13,370 bases of DNA. It comes from Candidatus Methanovirga basalitermitum (GTDB lineage: Archaea; Methanobacteriota; Methanobacteria; Methanobacteriales; Methanobacteriaceae). The notes beneath the pieces were generated by a model, which was given only the letters and a program-made list of their open reading frames with translations, did not search any database and was not told the DNA's origin. The stretch covers positions 1 to 13,370 of the forward strand of contig JAISZW010000223.1 of assembly GCA_031284445.1 (NCBI GenBank), in the 5' to 3' direction. The position numbers and the translations under genes were made by a program. This document shows positions 1-6,419 of the stretch, one piece after another (within the stretch, counting starts at the first letter, position 1; the number at the start of each line of letters is the position of its first letter).

Positions 1-116
1 ATTTAGAAAAATAAGTTATATAAATTTTATAATTAAATAATTAAGCATTTTAAACGAATTAAAAAATTTATCAAATTCTAAACTGTATTTAATCATAACA
101 AATTTAATTTTACAAT

Positions 117-147
117 ACACTATATTTATTAGATTATTTTATAGTGT
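117..147. repeat. Short inverted repeat, 8-bp arms
   Basis: ACACTATA (117-124) is the reverse complement of TATAGTGT (140-147), with a 15-nt AT-rich loop. It could be the 3' hairpin of a gene lying left of the window or a chance palindrome in AT-rich DNA. The rest of 1-169 shows no ORF or other structure that I can support. Confidence 0.35.
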
Positions 148-169
148 GTTAGATGTATTTTTTTGAATA

Positions 170-265
170 TGTGTTTTTTATGGAGGATATTTTAGTAAAA
201 TAAAGGCTTAAAATGATTTTTCAATTTTTTTCCCAAAGATCGAAAAAATTCCACATTTTTTTACA
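170..265. repeat. MITE-like element, copy 1 (about 96 bp)
   Basis: The right end reads as the reverse complement of TGTAAAAAAATGTGGAATT. The left end (TGTGTTTTTTATGGAGGATA) resembles the left ends of the copies at 2805-2891 and 8781-8993. The size is close to the 87 bp of the 2805 copy. It lies just upstream of the UPF0280 promoter and contains no ORF. The left end is more diverged than the right, so the left border is less certain. No target duplication was found. Confidence 0.5.
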
Positions 266-272
266 CCATCTT

Positions 273-290
273 AGAAACATACTATAAAAA
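273..290 (+). promoter_or_regulatory. Probable promoter of the UPF0280 gene
   Basis: A purine-rich BRE-like GAAAC (275-279) precedes TATAAAAA (283-290). Archaeal transcription starts about 25 nt downstream, here around 310-315. That leaves a very short leader before the ATG at 321 or 330, which fits the absence of a Shine-Dalgarno sequence there. Confidence 0.45.
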
Positions 291-320
291 TTGTTTTAAA
301 TTACCATTTTAAATTTATAT

Positions 321-1070
321 ATGATTGCTATGTTTAAAAAAAGTTTAAGCTTAGAAGAAACCAGATTAGATATAATTTCAGACATAGGGTCTGATTTTTT
401 AGATGAATTTATAATATCTGAAAGGGATAAACTTAAAAACTATATTTTAAATCATAATGATTTTTTTAATTCACATAAGCCAGTATCTATTGAGGATAGC
501 GAAGAGATGGATATTGTTAAAATAATGGCTGAAGCTGGTAAAATAGCTAATGTTGGTCCCATGGCAGCTGTTGCAGGAACTATTTCTGAGTTAACTGTTG
601 GAGAGCTTATAAAACAGGGTTCAAAGTTTTCAATAGTGAATAATGGTGGAGATATCTCATTTATTAACGAAAATAGAAAAGTTGTATGTGGGATATATTC
701 TGGTAATTCAACACTATCAGCTGAGCTTGGATTTGAATTTAAACCTCAAAAATCAGCTATTGGATTATGTACATCATCTGGAACTGTAGGTTATTCATTT
801 AGTTATGGTAGAGCTGATTCTGTTTCTGTAATAGCTAATAAATCAAGTGTTGCTGATGCAATTGCAACGACTATTGCCAATGATGTTAGAGGATATTATG
901 ATGATGAAGCTGTTGAAAATGGGTTGAATACAGCTTTAAAATTTGAGAGTCATGTTATTGGTGTTTTAATCGTTCTTGGAGATTTAATAGCTACATTTGG
1001 AAAGTTGCCTAAGTTAGTTAGTTTAAAGAAAGAGGATAATTTAGAGTTTGAAGAGGATACTATTCTTTAA
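321..1070 (+). CDS. UPF0280 family protein (ApbE-like fold)
   Basis: A 249-residue protein of the archaeal UPF0280 family, whose members resemble the ApbE flavin-transferase/T-fold group; the biochemical role is not established. Visible family signatures are ANVGPMAAVAGTISE (from residue 76), NNGGDIS (107-113), the Cys-containing CTSSGTVGYSFSYGRAD (from 150) and an ADAIATTIAN stretch near 185. Together these give a glycine-rich nucleotide-binding-like core. The last 20 residues are acidic and variable. There is no signal peptide or membrane segment, so it should be cytosolic. The start is ambiguous: ATG 321 gives MIAMFKK, ATG 330 gives MFKK, and neither has a Shine-Dalgarno; the homologous part begins near LSLEETRLDI, so 330 is equally plausible. 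The gene is single, with no co-directional partner within 2 kb. Family call firm, function unknown. Confidence 0.9.
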   Translation: MIAMFKKSLSLEETRLDIISDIGSDFLDEFIISERDKLKNYILNHNDFFNSHKPVSIEDSEEMDIVKIMAEAGKIANVGPMAAVAGTISELTVGELIKQGSKFSIVNNGGDISFINENRKVVCGIYSGNSTLSAELGFEFKPQKSAIGLCTSSGTVGYSFSYGRADSVSVIANKSSVADAIATTIANDVRGYYDDEAVENGLNTALKFESHVIGVLIVLGDLIATFGKLPKLVSLKKEDNLEFEEDTIL

Positions 1071-1091
1071 GATAAATCTCTAAAGAGTTAA

Positions 1092-1178
1092 ATTTTGGAT
1101 TTAATTCCAGCTAAGGAAGTTAATATGGAAATAAAACACAGAACTGAAGAAATAGTTAATGATAAATTAGAACTTTAA
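1092..1178 (+). pseudogene. Short ORF, possible 3' remnant of a lost gene
   Basis: An open frame runs from just after a stop at 1089-1091 to TAA at 1176-1178. It has a TTG at 1095 and an ATG at 1125. It encodes a charged, helix-like peptide (LDLIPAKEVNMEIK, then HRTEEIVNDKLEL). The composition looks protein-like rather than random, but there is no ribosome site and no recognised family. It begins 21 bp after the UPF0280 stop in another frame and could be the tail of a decayed downstream gene. Confidence 0.25.
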
Positions 1179-1967
1179 TTAGTTATTGTATGTGTTTTAT
1201 GTTTGTATTTCAAAAGCATGCAACAGGAGTAATAGTGCTTATTGTGCTGGTATATTATATGATTGTATAGGATGTTAGATTTTCACATTCCAGCAAGGCA
1301 TTGTAGTGTCTTGTTATCTTGATTTAACTTCGATATTATTAGTTCTGCTAAAAGTAGATTCAAAAAGTGTTTTTTATCGCTGTTTTATATGTAAATGCTG
1401 TAATTTTAACATATCCCACATCATTATCGGAATTTAAATTGATTTAAAGAATTTTATAATTATAATTGATAAACATTACTATTATCAATATAAAAGTCGA
1501 AGACTATTAATCTAGGAGAATTTATTTTCCGATTGTTATAAAATATAAACTTAGGAAAACTTGTTTTCCGTTCTCTCGAAGGTGCAGACAGAATAACTTA
1601 GAGAAGTTTATCTTAATTTAAAGCTTTAACAATTGTTTAATACTATTTAAAGCTAATTTTTGTCTTGTTTTTATAGAATCGATATACTTTAAATACTAAG
1701 TTCAACAAACTACATTTAGAGTTTTCTTTATCGTGAAGGGCGACATTTTCATGTTATCATCAATATACTATATGAAAATGTTAATATTTAAGTTTTCATG
1801 GTTTTAAATATCCTTTTATTCTATAATTTTTGTTAAAATTTTGTACTTTTAGATTTCAATATATTTGAAACATGTCATGATATGAAATAAACATGGAAAA
1901 TGTTTAAAAGTTCACTTGATTTCTAACACCCTATGATTGTATATGGGGATTTAAATTTTAACAGATA
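1179..1967. other. Long intergenic region without a supported gene
   Basis: About 790 bp between the UPF0280 gene and the minus-strand membrane protein. It holds a 23-codon hydrophobic ORF (ATG 1199 to TAG 1270; MFVFQKHATG then a Val/Leu/Ile-rich segment) that looks like a single membrane helix but has no ribosome site before its ATG. It also holds two adjacent palindromes ending in TTCCG (GGAGAATTTATTTTCC at 1515-1530, and GGAAAACTTGTTTTCC near 1554-1569), and a TATA-like box plus hairpin described separately. One of only two CTAG sites in the window is at 1512. Nothing else is convincing. Confidence 0.4.
1681..1781 (+). ncRNA. Candidate small RNA: TATA box plus 10-bp hairpin
   Basis: GATATAC followed by TTTAAATA (1688-1695) matches a strong archaeal TATA box and resembles the promoter at the right end of the window. 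No ORF follows. About 55 nt downstream is a perfect 10-bp inverted repeat, ACATTTTCAT (1743-1752) and ATGAAAATGT (1772-1781), then a T-rich stretch to about 1850 that could end transcription. This order (promoter, structure, T-rich tail) would suit a small non-coding RNA. No known RNA family is recognised, and AT-rich DNA yields such patterns by chance. Confidence 0.2.
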
Positions 1968-2000
1968 TAAAAAAAATAAAAAATAGCTAATAAATAGCTA
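1968..2000 (-). terminator. Hairpin and oligo-T terminator of the 2002-2481 gene
   Basis: Read on the minus strand, the stop codon is followed at once by TAGCTA-TTTAT-TAGCTA (2000-1984), a 6-bp stem with a 5-nt loop, and then by TTTTTTATTTTTTT. This is a compact hairpin plus U-tract in the right place and orientation. Confidence 0.6.
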
Positions 2001-2001
2001 C

Positions 2002-2481
2002 TTAAAATTCAAAGATTTTTGGTTTACTGCTTAAATATTTATATTCATCATCAGTAGTGAAACTTATTATTTTTAATCTATAAACAGTAGTGTTTAATCT
2101 TAAATCAATACAACTATCAGACCAGTCAGAATTGGTGTGAATAGTCCCGTCAATAGTTGTGTAAAAATTCTCAGGTAAAATTACTCTGCTCTGTTTCCAA
2201 CTTGTTATAGAACATTCATTCATTAATGCTGGTAAAGCAATATATTTTTGATTAAACTGAACATATAAATTATAATACTTATATTTAGTATTGTTTATAT
2301 TATCATAAAAACCGTAGGTAGTTATACCTTGATAAGAACTTGAACCATCAAACATTGGTATCCCAGATACCTCTGATATTTTTTCTTGAGGTACGGTAAC
2401 TTTACTTCCATTGATTCCAGTTATAGCACTACAAATAACAAAAGCTATTAAGCAACTTATTAAGATTTTTTTAAAATTCAT
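2002..2481 (-). CDS. Small membrane-anchored or secreted protein, unknown function
   Basis: A 159-residue protein that I do not recognise. Residues 4-5 are Lys-Lys, followed by one hydrophobic segment (about 6-22, ILISCLIAFVICSAITG), so it is either a signal peptide or an N-terminal anchor with the rest outside the cell. The external part is rich in Tyr, Asn, Ser and Thr and probably beta-structured. It has two cysteines (in NECSIT and DSCID) that could form a disulfide. No repeat, catalytic motif or cell-wall domain was seen. The frame is open further upstream to 2520, but the ATG at 2481 was chosen because GGAGG lies 6 nt before it and the signal sequence starts there. It is monocistronic with its own terminator. 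Possibly an accessory surface protein; that is inference. Confidence 0.75.
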   Translation of the reverse strand: MNFKKILISCLIAFVICSAITGINGSKVTVPQEKISEVSGIPMFDGSSSYQGITTYGFYDNINNTKYKYYNLYVQFNQKYIALPALMNECSITSWKQSRVILPENFYTTIDGTIHTNSDWSDSCIDLRLNTTVYRLKIISFTTDDEYKYLSSKPKIFEF

Positions 2482-2487
2482 ATTTTT

Positions 2488-2492
2488 CCTCC
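2488..2492 (-). promoter_or_regulatory. Ribosome binding site fixing the start at 2481
   Basis: GGAGG on the minus strand, 6 nt before ATG 2481-2479. It rules in this start over the longer in-frame option at 2520, which has no such site. Confidence 0.75.
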
Positions 2493-2804
2493 TTTTTTTT
2501 ATATTTTGCCTCTGAAACATATAGATTCGTCATTGGCAGTATAAATTCTATCATTAACGTTTACCACTACATAATATACTAAAAATAATAACTCTAGACT
2601 TTTCATTGATTTTTGGACGAATTTACCTTTAGTTCACCACCATATATAAAAAATACTTATAGAAAAATTAATTTCTATCACTAAATAAAAGTAAAAGGTA
2701 TGTATTAATAAAAAAATAGAGTTAAGGTTTTAAGTAAAAGATTAATTAACAACTAATTTCAAAAAATTAGATCTTAATTAGGTCATGTAATAGAAAAAAG
2801 ATAG

Positions 2805-2891
2805 TGTAAAAAATGTGGAGTTATTTGGAAAAATTTACTTTTATTTATAAATAAGTTTGAAAATTTTATAAAAACTCCACAAAAATTTACA
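2805..2891. repeat. MITE-like element, copy 2 (87 bp, inverted orientation)
   Basis: The ends are TGTAAAAAATGTGGAGTTATTTGG on the left (shown here only as a pattern: TGTAAA, then TGTGGAGTTATTTGG) and the reverse complement of TGTAAATTTTTGTGGAG on the right, so they form an imperfect terminal inverted repeat. In reverse complement, both halves align with the ends of 8781-8993, including GTAAATTTTTCCAAATAA; the roughly 115-bp centre of that copy is missing here. It therefore looks like an internal-deletion derivative. No clear target-site duplication was seen. Confidence 0.6.
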
Positions 2892-3103
2892 TCCTCATTA
2901 AAAGGAATGCTGTTAAAAACAATATTTACCCCACTAAAAAAGGAAAAAAAAGAAATTATGGGAATCATTGTATGATACGGCGAAAAAAAATATCTGATAA
3001 AAACTAAAAAAAAGCCACCTACAGAGAAAAAAAGAACATCAACGAAGAAAAAGTAGCCATATAATAATAGAAAGAATTTTTAAAATAAAACAAAATGAAA
3101 TAA

Positions 3104-3193
3104 AGAAAAACAAAGATTTGTTATCGAAGATAACTTAGAAAACGAAAAACAAGCTTTTTTAAGTTGCCTTTGCCAACAAATCTTTGTTTTTCT
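3104..3193. repeat. 90-bp hairpin with perfect 19-bp arms
   Basis: AGAAAAACAAAGATTTGTT (3104-3122) is the exact reverse complement of AACAAATCTTTGTTTTTCT (3175-3193). Pairing continues imperfectly inward (ATAACTTA against TAAGTTGC), so almost the whole unit can fold. It lies 164 bp before the exonuclease gene and contains no ORF. It could be a non-autonomous mobile hairpin, a structured leader or a terminator of unseen transcription; the sequence does not decide. Confidence 0.65.
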
Positions 3194-3209
3194 GTTTATT
3201 TACAAAGTG

Positions 3210-3242
3210 AATTTAGAAAAATCTTTGATTTCCCGTTTCTAA
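3210..3242 (-). repeat. 33-bp dispersed repeat, copy A
   Basis: In reverse complement it reads TTAGAAACGGGAAATC, then AAA, then GATTTTTCTAAATT. It differs from 11238-11271 only by a few changes around the small loop and a one-base length difference. The unit is itself a hairpin (AAATC/GATTT core, TTAGA/TCTAA ends). Confidence 0.5.
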
Positions 3243-3292
3243 CCTTAAAAATAAAAAATTTTTAAAGTAAAGAATAATTAAAGGAAAAATTT

Positions 3293-3314
3293 CTTAAGTT
3301 GACAGCATTGATAA
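3293..3314 (+). promoter_or_regulatory. Upstream motif CTTAAGTTGACAGCATTG before the exonuclease gene
   Basis: This 22-bp stretch differs at one base from 10067-10088, upstream of purP. It is also close to the reverse complement of 13141-13158, upstream of the methyltransferase. It lies 64 bp before ATG 3357, in the same orientation towards its gene as the other two. It may be an operator or initiator-region element, or the end of a mobile hairpin that supplies the promoter region. Confidence 0.5.
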
Positions 3315-3356
3315 ATAATAATAAAAATTAAATAAAACAATATAGAAAGATTAAAT

Positions 3357-4394
3357 ATGGGAAAAGAATATGAAAAAAATAAAATTGAGATATTAAACTC
3401 TGTTTTATCAAAGTCAAATACTTCTGAAAATCCATATAATGAAACCATCAATAGTGCTTACTTTAACTCAAATAGCTATTTTACTAACTTTAAAAATGAA
3501 CTATTAGATCAATACAAAGGTCATGCTCTTGATGAGATTGAAGGAAGTGAATTTGTAGAAACTAAATACGGAGAAACCTTAAAAATTACTCAAAAAGAAA
3601 AAATAGATTTTAATATTAAAAAACATCCCATTAAAGATGAACTGCTCTGTGATTTAACATTAGTGCCAAAAATTGGAAAAATAAGAGAGACTAAATTAAA
3701 TGAAGAAGGATACAATAGTATACCCTCTCTTCTTGAACATGAAAGATATTTTCATGATGCCAAGATAGTTTTAAATAAAATCAATAATAATTCATTTGCT
3801 AAAATTTTTCATTTAGCTAAAAAAAGCTCATTTGAAAATAGTTTAAAATGTCTTCATTACAATGACATATCTAACTTCAAATTTATGGATATTGAAACTC
3901 TCGGCCTATCTAAAAATGTTCCTATAATATTAATTGGAATAGTTGAAATTAAAGGAAAATATGTTCAATCTAACCAATACTTTTTAAGAGATAAAGGTGA
4001 TGAATCAGCTATTTTATATGGTTTTTACAATCATTTAAATGAAGATTCTGTTTATGTTACATACAATGGTGCAAGTTTTGATGTTCCATTTATAAAAAGT
4101 AGATTTAATTATTACAGTATGGATTATAACCATAATTTAATTAACTATGATCTTTTATATTATGTAAGAAAATTATGGAAAAACAAACTTCCAAATTGCC
4201 AACTAACTACTGTAGAAGAACATATTTTTGATATTAGAAGAAAAAATGATGTTCCAGGTAGATACATTCCAGGATACTATGAAACTTATTTAAAAGAAAA
4301 GAATATTGGTCCAATAATACCTATAATTAAGCATAATAGGATGGATATTGTTTCTCTCGCAAATTTTCTGATGAAAATGGTAAATGAAGTATAA
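3357..4394 (+). CDS. YprB-like ribonuclease H-fold 3'-5' exonuclease
   Basis: A 345-residue protein. The C-terminal half (about residues 175-343) is an RNase H-like/DEDD exonuclease domain of the YprB type (RNase_H_2). Exo I is FMDIETLGL with D178 and E180; Exo II is YNGASFDVPFIKSR with D242; Exo III is HNRMDIVSLANFL with H326 and D330. All four acidic residues and the His of a DEDDh-like site are present, so a two-metal nuclease acting on nucleic acid ends is expected. Residues 1-170 are charged and less conserved, and may bind the substrate or a partner. There is no signal peptide. ATG 3357 has no good Shine-Dalgarno, and the next genes are far away, so it is monocistronic. The natural substrate of this family in archaea is not known. 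A T-rich run after the stop (about 4427-4447) may terminate it. Confidence 0.85.
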   Translation: MGKEYEKNKIEILNSVLSKSNTSENPYNETINSAYFNSNSYFTNFKNELLDQYKGHALDEIEGSEFVETKYGETLKITQKEKIDFNIKKHPIKDELLCDLTLVPKIGKIRETKLNEEGYNSIPSLLEHERYFHDAKIVLNKINNNSFAKIFHLAKKSSFENSLKCLHYNDISNFKFMDIETLGLSKNVPIILIGIVEIKGKYVQSNQYFLRDKGDESAILYGFYNHLNEDSVYVTYNGASFDVPFIKSRFNYYSMDYNHNLINYDLLYYVRKLWKNKLPNCQLTTVEEHIFDIRRKNDVPGRYIPGYYETYLKEKNIGPIIPIIKHNRMDIVSLANFLMKMVNEV

Positions 4395-4512
4395 GACTTA
4401 TTAATACGACTTGTCATCAATTAACAACTTTTTAAAATATTTTTTTACTTATATTTAATTGAATTTTTAATTTTATTTACTTTGAAACCACTTTATAATG
4501 TGGAATTATAAG

Positions 4513-4530
4513 ATCAGTAGTTCGTAAAGT
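4513..4530. repeat. Terminal inverted repeat (3' end of the ISH3-like element)
   Basis: ATCAGTAGTTCGTAAAGT, paired with 5845-5862 with one mismatch. It lies beyond the transposase C-terminus. Confidence 0.7.
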
Positions 4531-4719
4531 GTTTTCATGTTTTTGCTAATTTAGTAGATCTTGACTTTAAAATTTTGGATTTTTTCTCTTTTTTATCAAT
4601 TAGATTTTTTAGATCATAGGATTTATTCCAAATTATATATTCACTTTTACTTGTTTTTACTGATTTTCATGAATTTTCAATGGATCTTGGGCTTTTTTAG
4701 ACTATTATCCTGTCATTAA

Positions 4720-5834
4720 ATCCTAATTTTTTGGGTTGTTCGCCTGATTTATTTTAACATGGTTTTGAATGTCCAAGTTATTTTCCGTCGACCGCCTTGA
4801 CATTGTATGCTAAGGTATGTTCATTGGATGTAGATCCATATGTTGATCAGTAGGAGACCTAATCCTATGTATAAAAGTCTTCGTTCTGGTTTTTTGTGTT
4901 GGTGTGTGTTCGTGCTTGTCTTTAGTCTGTAGCTGGATTCTATTGCAGACCTTTTCTATACTCCTTTAATGTGTTTTTTAAAGGGATATCCACATCATAT
5001 GCTGCATATGCAAAGTGTTTTATTTCATCCTGATTATATTTTCTTTTAGAGTATTTAACCAGCACATTATGAAATGTAGCTTCGCTATCCTTTGAACACA
5101 TAGTATACTCTTTAGAATAACTTTTTTCCAGTTAATATGTTTCGTATTCCTCCACGGGGTCCTCTTTTCACACAAGGTATAATAAAAGGTGTTCTCCTGT
5201 TTTGAAGGTAATTTATCACATATATAGTGTAAAACTCTCTATCAAGGAAAAGTATTTTAATTTTAAACCCAATGGCTTCGATTTCTTTTATTAGGAAATA
5301 TACTGTATCTTTTAAAGCTTCTCCTTCGAATATATTTCAGATAATGTGTAGCGTTTATTTTCTTAATATTACATATATGGAAGCATAAACATAAAATCGA
5401 ATAGTTCCCTGTTTAGGTTGGGGTTTAATTGTATCATCATCGTTTTCTTCCTCACCAACCATAGTTTTCTTTCACCGTAATATGGAATATTGACATAATC
5501 AATAGCCATATCAATTCATAGGCACGGTTTTAGTTGCATGAATCTTCAATTCATTTTAAACTCAGCAATTTCATCTAAATCAACATCACCAAGTCTATAT
5601 CTAATAGTTCCCTCAAGGAACATCAACACAGAGATTACTAACAATAGTTCGAGAAGTAACAGCATTAAGAAGATGATAAACAATCGTTTTCTCACTATAA
5701 GTTGCATTAGGAGACGATTGAAACCCCAACATATCACTAATAACATTAACCGAAAGACTTAATACATCATCATTCAATAGTATTCTATGTGGTGTTTTTT
5801 TTAGTCTCATAAATAAATAGTATACACCACACAA
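4720..5834 (-). pseudogene. ISH3-family transposase, multiply frameshifted
   Basis: Reading the minus strand across frames rebuilds a DDE transposase typical of the ISH3 family. The N-terminal part (5834-5613) has TYSEKTIVYHLLNAV. A second frame gives EGTIRYRLGDVDLDEIAEF (about 5615-5549). Next come AIDYVNIPYYGE (first Asp, about 5510-5470), KQGTIRFYVYASIYV (about 5417-5370), FLDREFYTIYVINYLQNR (second Asp, about 5245-5190) and RGPRGGIRNILTG. The catalytic Glu segment is AIESSYRLKTSTN (about 4957-4920), followed by RLLYIGLGLLLINIWIYIQ and a final QGGRRK (about 4800-4780). At least six frameshifts and several stops separate these blocks, so no transposase is made. The fragments keep family order, so decay was by small indels. 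Borders are approximate. Confidence 0.8.
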
Positions 5835-5844
5835 TTAATACTTT

Positions 5845-5862
5845 ACTTCACGAACTACTGAT
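5845..5862. repeat. Terminal inverted repeat (5' end of the ISH3-like element)
   Basis: ACTTCACGAACTACTGAT, the reverse complement of 4513-4530 with one mismatch. It sits 10 bp outside the first codon kept of the transposase. Confidence 0.7.
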
Positions 5863-6042
5863 AATAGATCACGATTTATCTATTAAACTTTTAGATGAAC
5901 TTATTGAAGAGAATCCAGAATATGGTTTTGAACACACATACATTTTATTTAATATTGATGGTATGGATCAAAGGAATGTCTTGATAAAGTTTTAGAATAT
6001 GATGAAAATCTTCATGATAATCAGATGTTAAAGTTTTTATGA
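5850..6042 (+). pseudogene. TPR-like protein fragment, one frameshift
   Basis: Two overlapping plus-strand frames give one sensible peptide. The first encodes DLSIKLLDELIEENPEYG and FEHTYILFNIDGMD and ends at TAG 5993-5995. A second frame from about 5974 gives ECLDKVLEYDENLHDNQM and ends at TGA 6040-6042. The KLLDELIEENPEY and CLDKVLEYDENL helices resemble tetratricopeptide repeats, which are common in these methanogens. The N-terminus is absent and the frame runs into the insertion-sequence end, so the element may have truncated the gene. TPR assignment is tentative. Confidence 0.4.
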
Positions 6043-6064
6043 ATTCTTAGTTAATATATTAAAT

Positions 6065-6069
6065 GGTGA
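6065..6069 (+). promoter_or_regulatory. Ribosome binding site GGTGA
   Basis: GGTGA, 4 nt before ATG 6074, matches the archaeal anti-Shine-Dalgarno (GGAGGTGAT) and supports this start. The stop of the TPR-like fragment is just upstream. Confidence 0.6.
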
Positions 6070-6073
6070 ACTG

Positions 6074-6397
6074 ATGAAAATAGCTATTGCATCATCTGAT
6101 GGCAGAAAAGTTGACTTGCATTTTGGAAAAGCAAACTCTATTTATATATATGATTTTGATGGTGAAAATGCAAAATGTGTTGAGCATAGAATCGTTAACA
6201 TAGTTACAAATGAACAGCACCAATGGAGGAAAGTATTAGATATAATATTAGATTGTGATGTTGTAATATCTGTCCAATCTGGTTTTAAATCACGATTTGG
6301 CATCGAAAAAGCAGGATTAAAAAATATTGAAGACGAAGGTTTAATTGAAGATGTTTTAAAAAAATATATTGATCATTATAAGTTCATGAACAATTAA
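6074..6397 (+). CDS. NifX/NifB-type dinitrogenase iron-molybdenum cofactor family protein
   Basis: A 107-residue single-domain protein of the Nitro_FeMo-Co family (NifX, NafY and the NifB C-terminal domain). Signatures are the opening MKIAIASSDGRKVDLHFGKA with the conserved LHFGKA, a YIYDFDG strand and DCDVVISVQSGFKSRFGIEKAG, which forms the second half of the RNase H-like fold. Relatives bind or carry metal-sulfur cofactors. In methanogens many small copies occur outside nif clusters with unknown partners. Compared with family members the C-terminus ends in a charged helix (EDVLKKYIDHYKF). The next gene begins 22 bp after the stop, so the two are probably co-transcribed. That gene belongs to a family whose NCBI name refers to a nickel-pincer cofactor, which suggests cofactor handling, but only by proximity. 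Not evidence of nitrogen fixation. Confidence 0.85.
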   Translation: MKIAIASSDGRKVDLHFGKANSIYIYDFDGENAKCVEHRIVNIVTNEQHQWRKVLDIILDCDVVISVQSGFKSRFGIEKAGLKNIEDEGLIEDVLKKYIDHYKFMNN

Positions 6398-6419
6398 AAT
6401 CAAGGAGTAATCAGAAAAC

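Larger units (their letters stand above)
2494..3356. other. Repeat-rich, A-rich intergenic region
   Basis: An 860-bp stretch without a supported gene. On the plus strand 2690-3350 is strikingly A-rich, with few T between about 2970 and 3110. It contains, in order, a CTAG site (2594), a MITE-like element (2805-2891), a 90-bp hairpin (3104-3193), a repeat shared with the purP 3' side (3210-3242), and the CTTAAGTTGACAG motif (3293-3314) before the exonuclease gene. An open frame at 2783-2968 (-) runs through the MITE copy and is not a gene. Confidence 0.6.
4513..5862 (-). mobile_element. Degenerate ISH3-family insertion sequence, 1350 bp
   Basis: The ends form an inverted repeat: ATCAGTAGTTCGTAAAGT (4513-4530) against the reverse complement of 5845-5862, identical at 17 of 18 positions. 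The interior holds a frameshifted transposase on the minus strand. A length near 1.35 kb suits the family. The immediately flanking pentamers (ATAAG left, AATAG right) do not match exactly, so the target duplication has been lost or the borders are off by a few bases. The element is dead. Confidence 0.75.

Noticed and set aside
2783..2968. Minus-strand open frame of 61 codons
   Set aside because: It runs straight through the MITE-like repeat at 2805-2891, is Phe/Ile-rich as expected for the complement of A-rich DNA, and has no ribosome site.
5538..5762. Plus-strand open frame over the transposase relic
   Set aside because: It is antisense to the ISH3 transposase fragments, which show clear family motifs on the minus strand; the plus-strand peptide is low-complexity.
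6074..6397. Evidence of a nitrogen-fixation cluster
   Set aside because: Small NifX/FeMo-co family proteins are common in methanogens outside nif clusters, and no nif structural gene is in the window.
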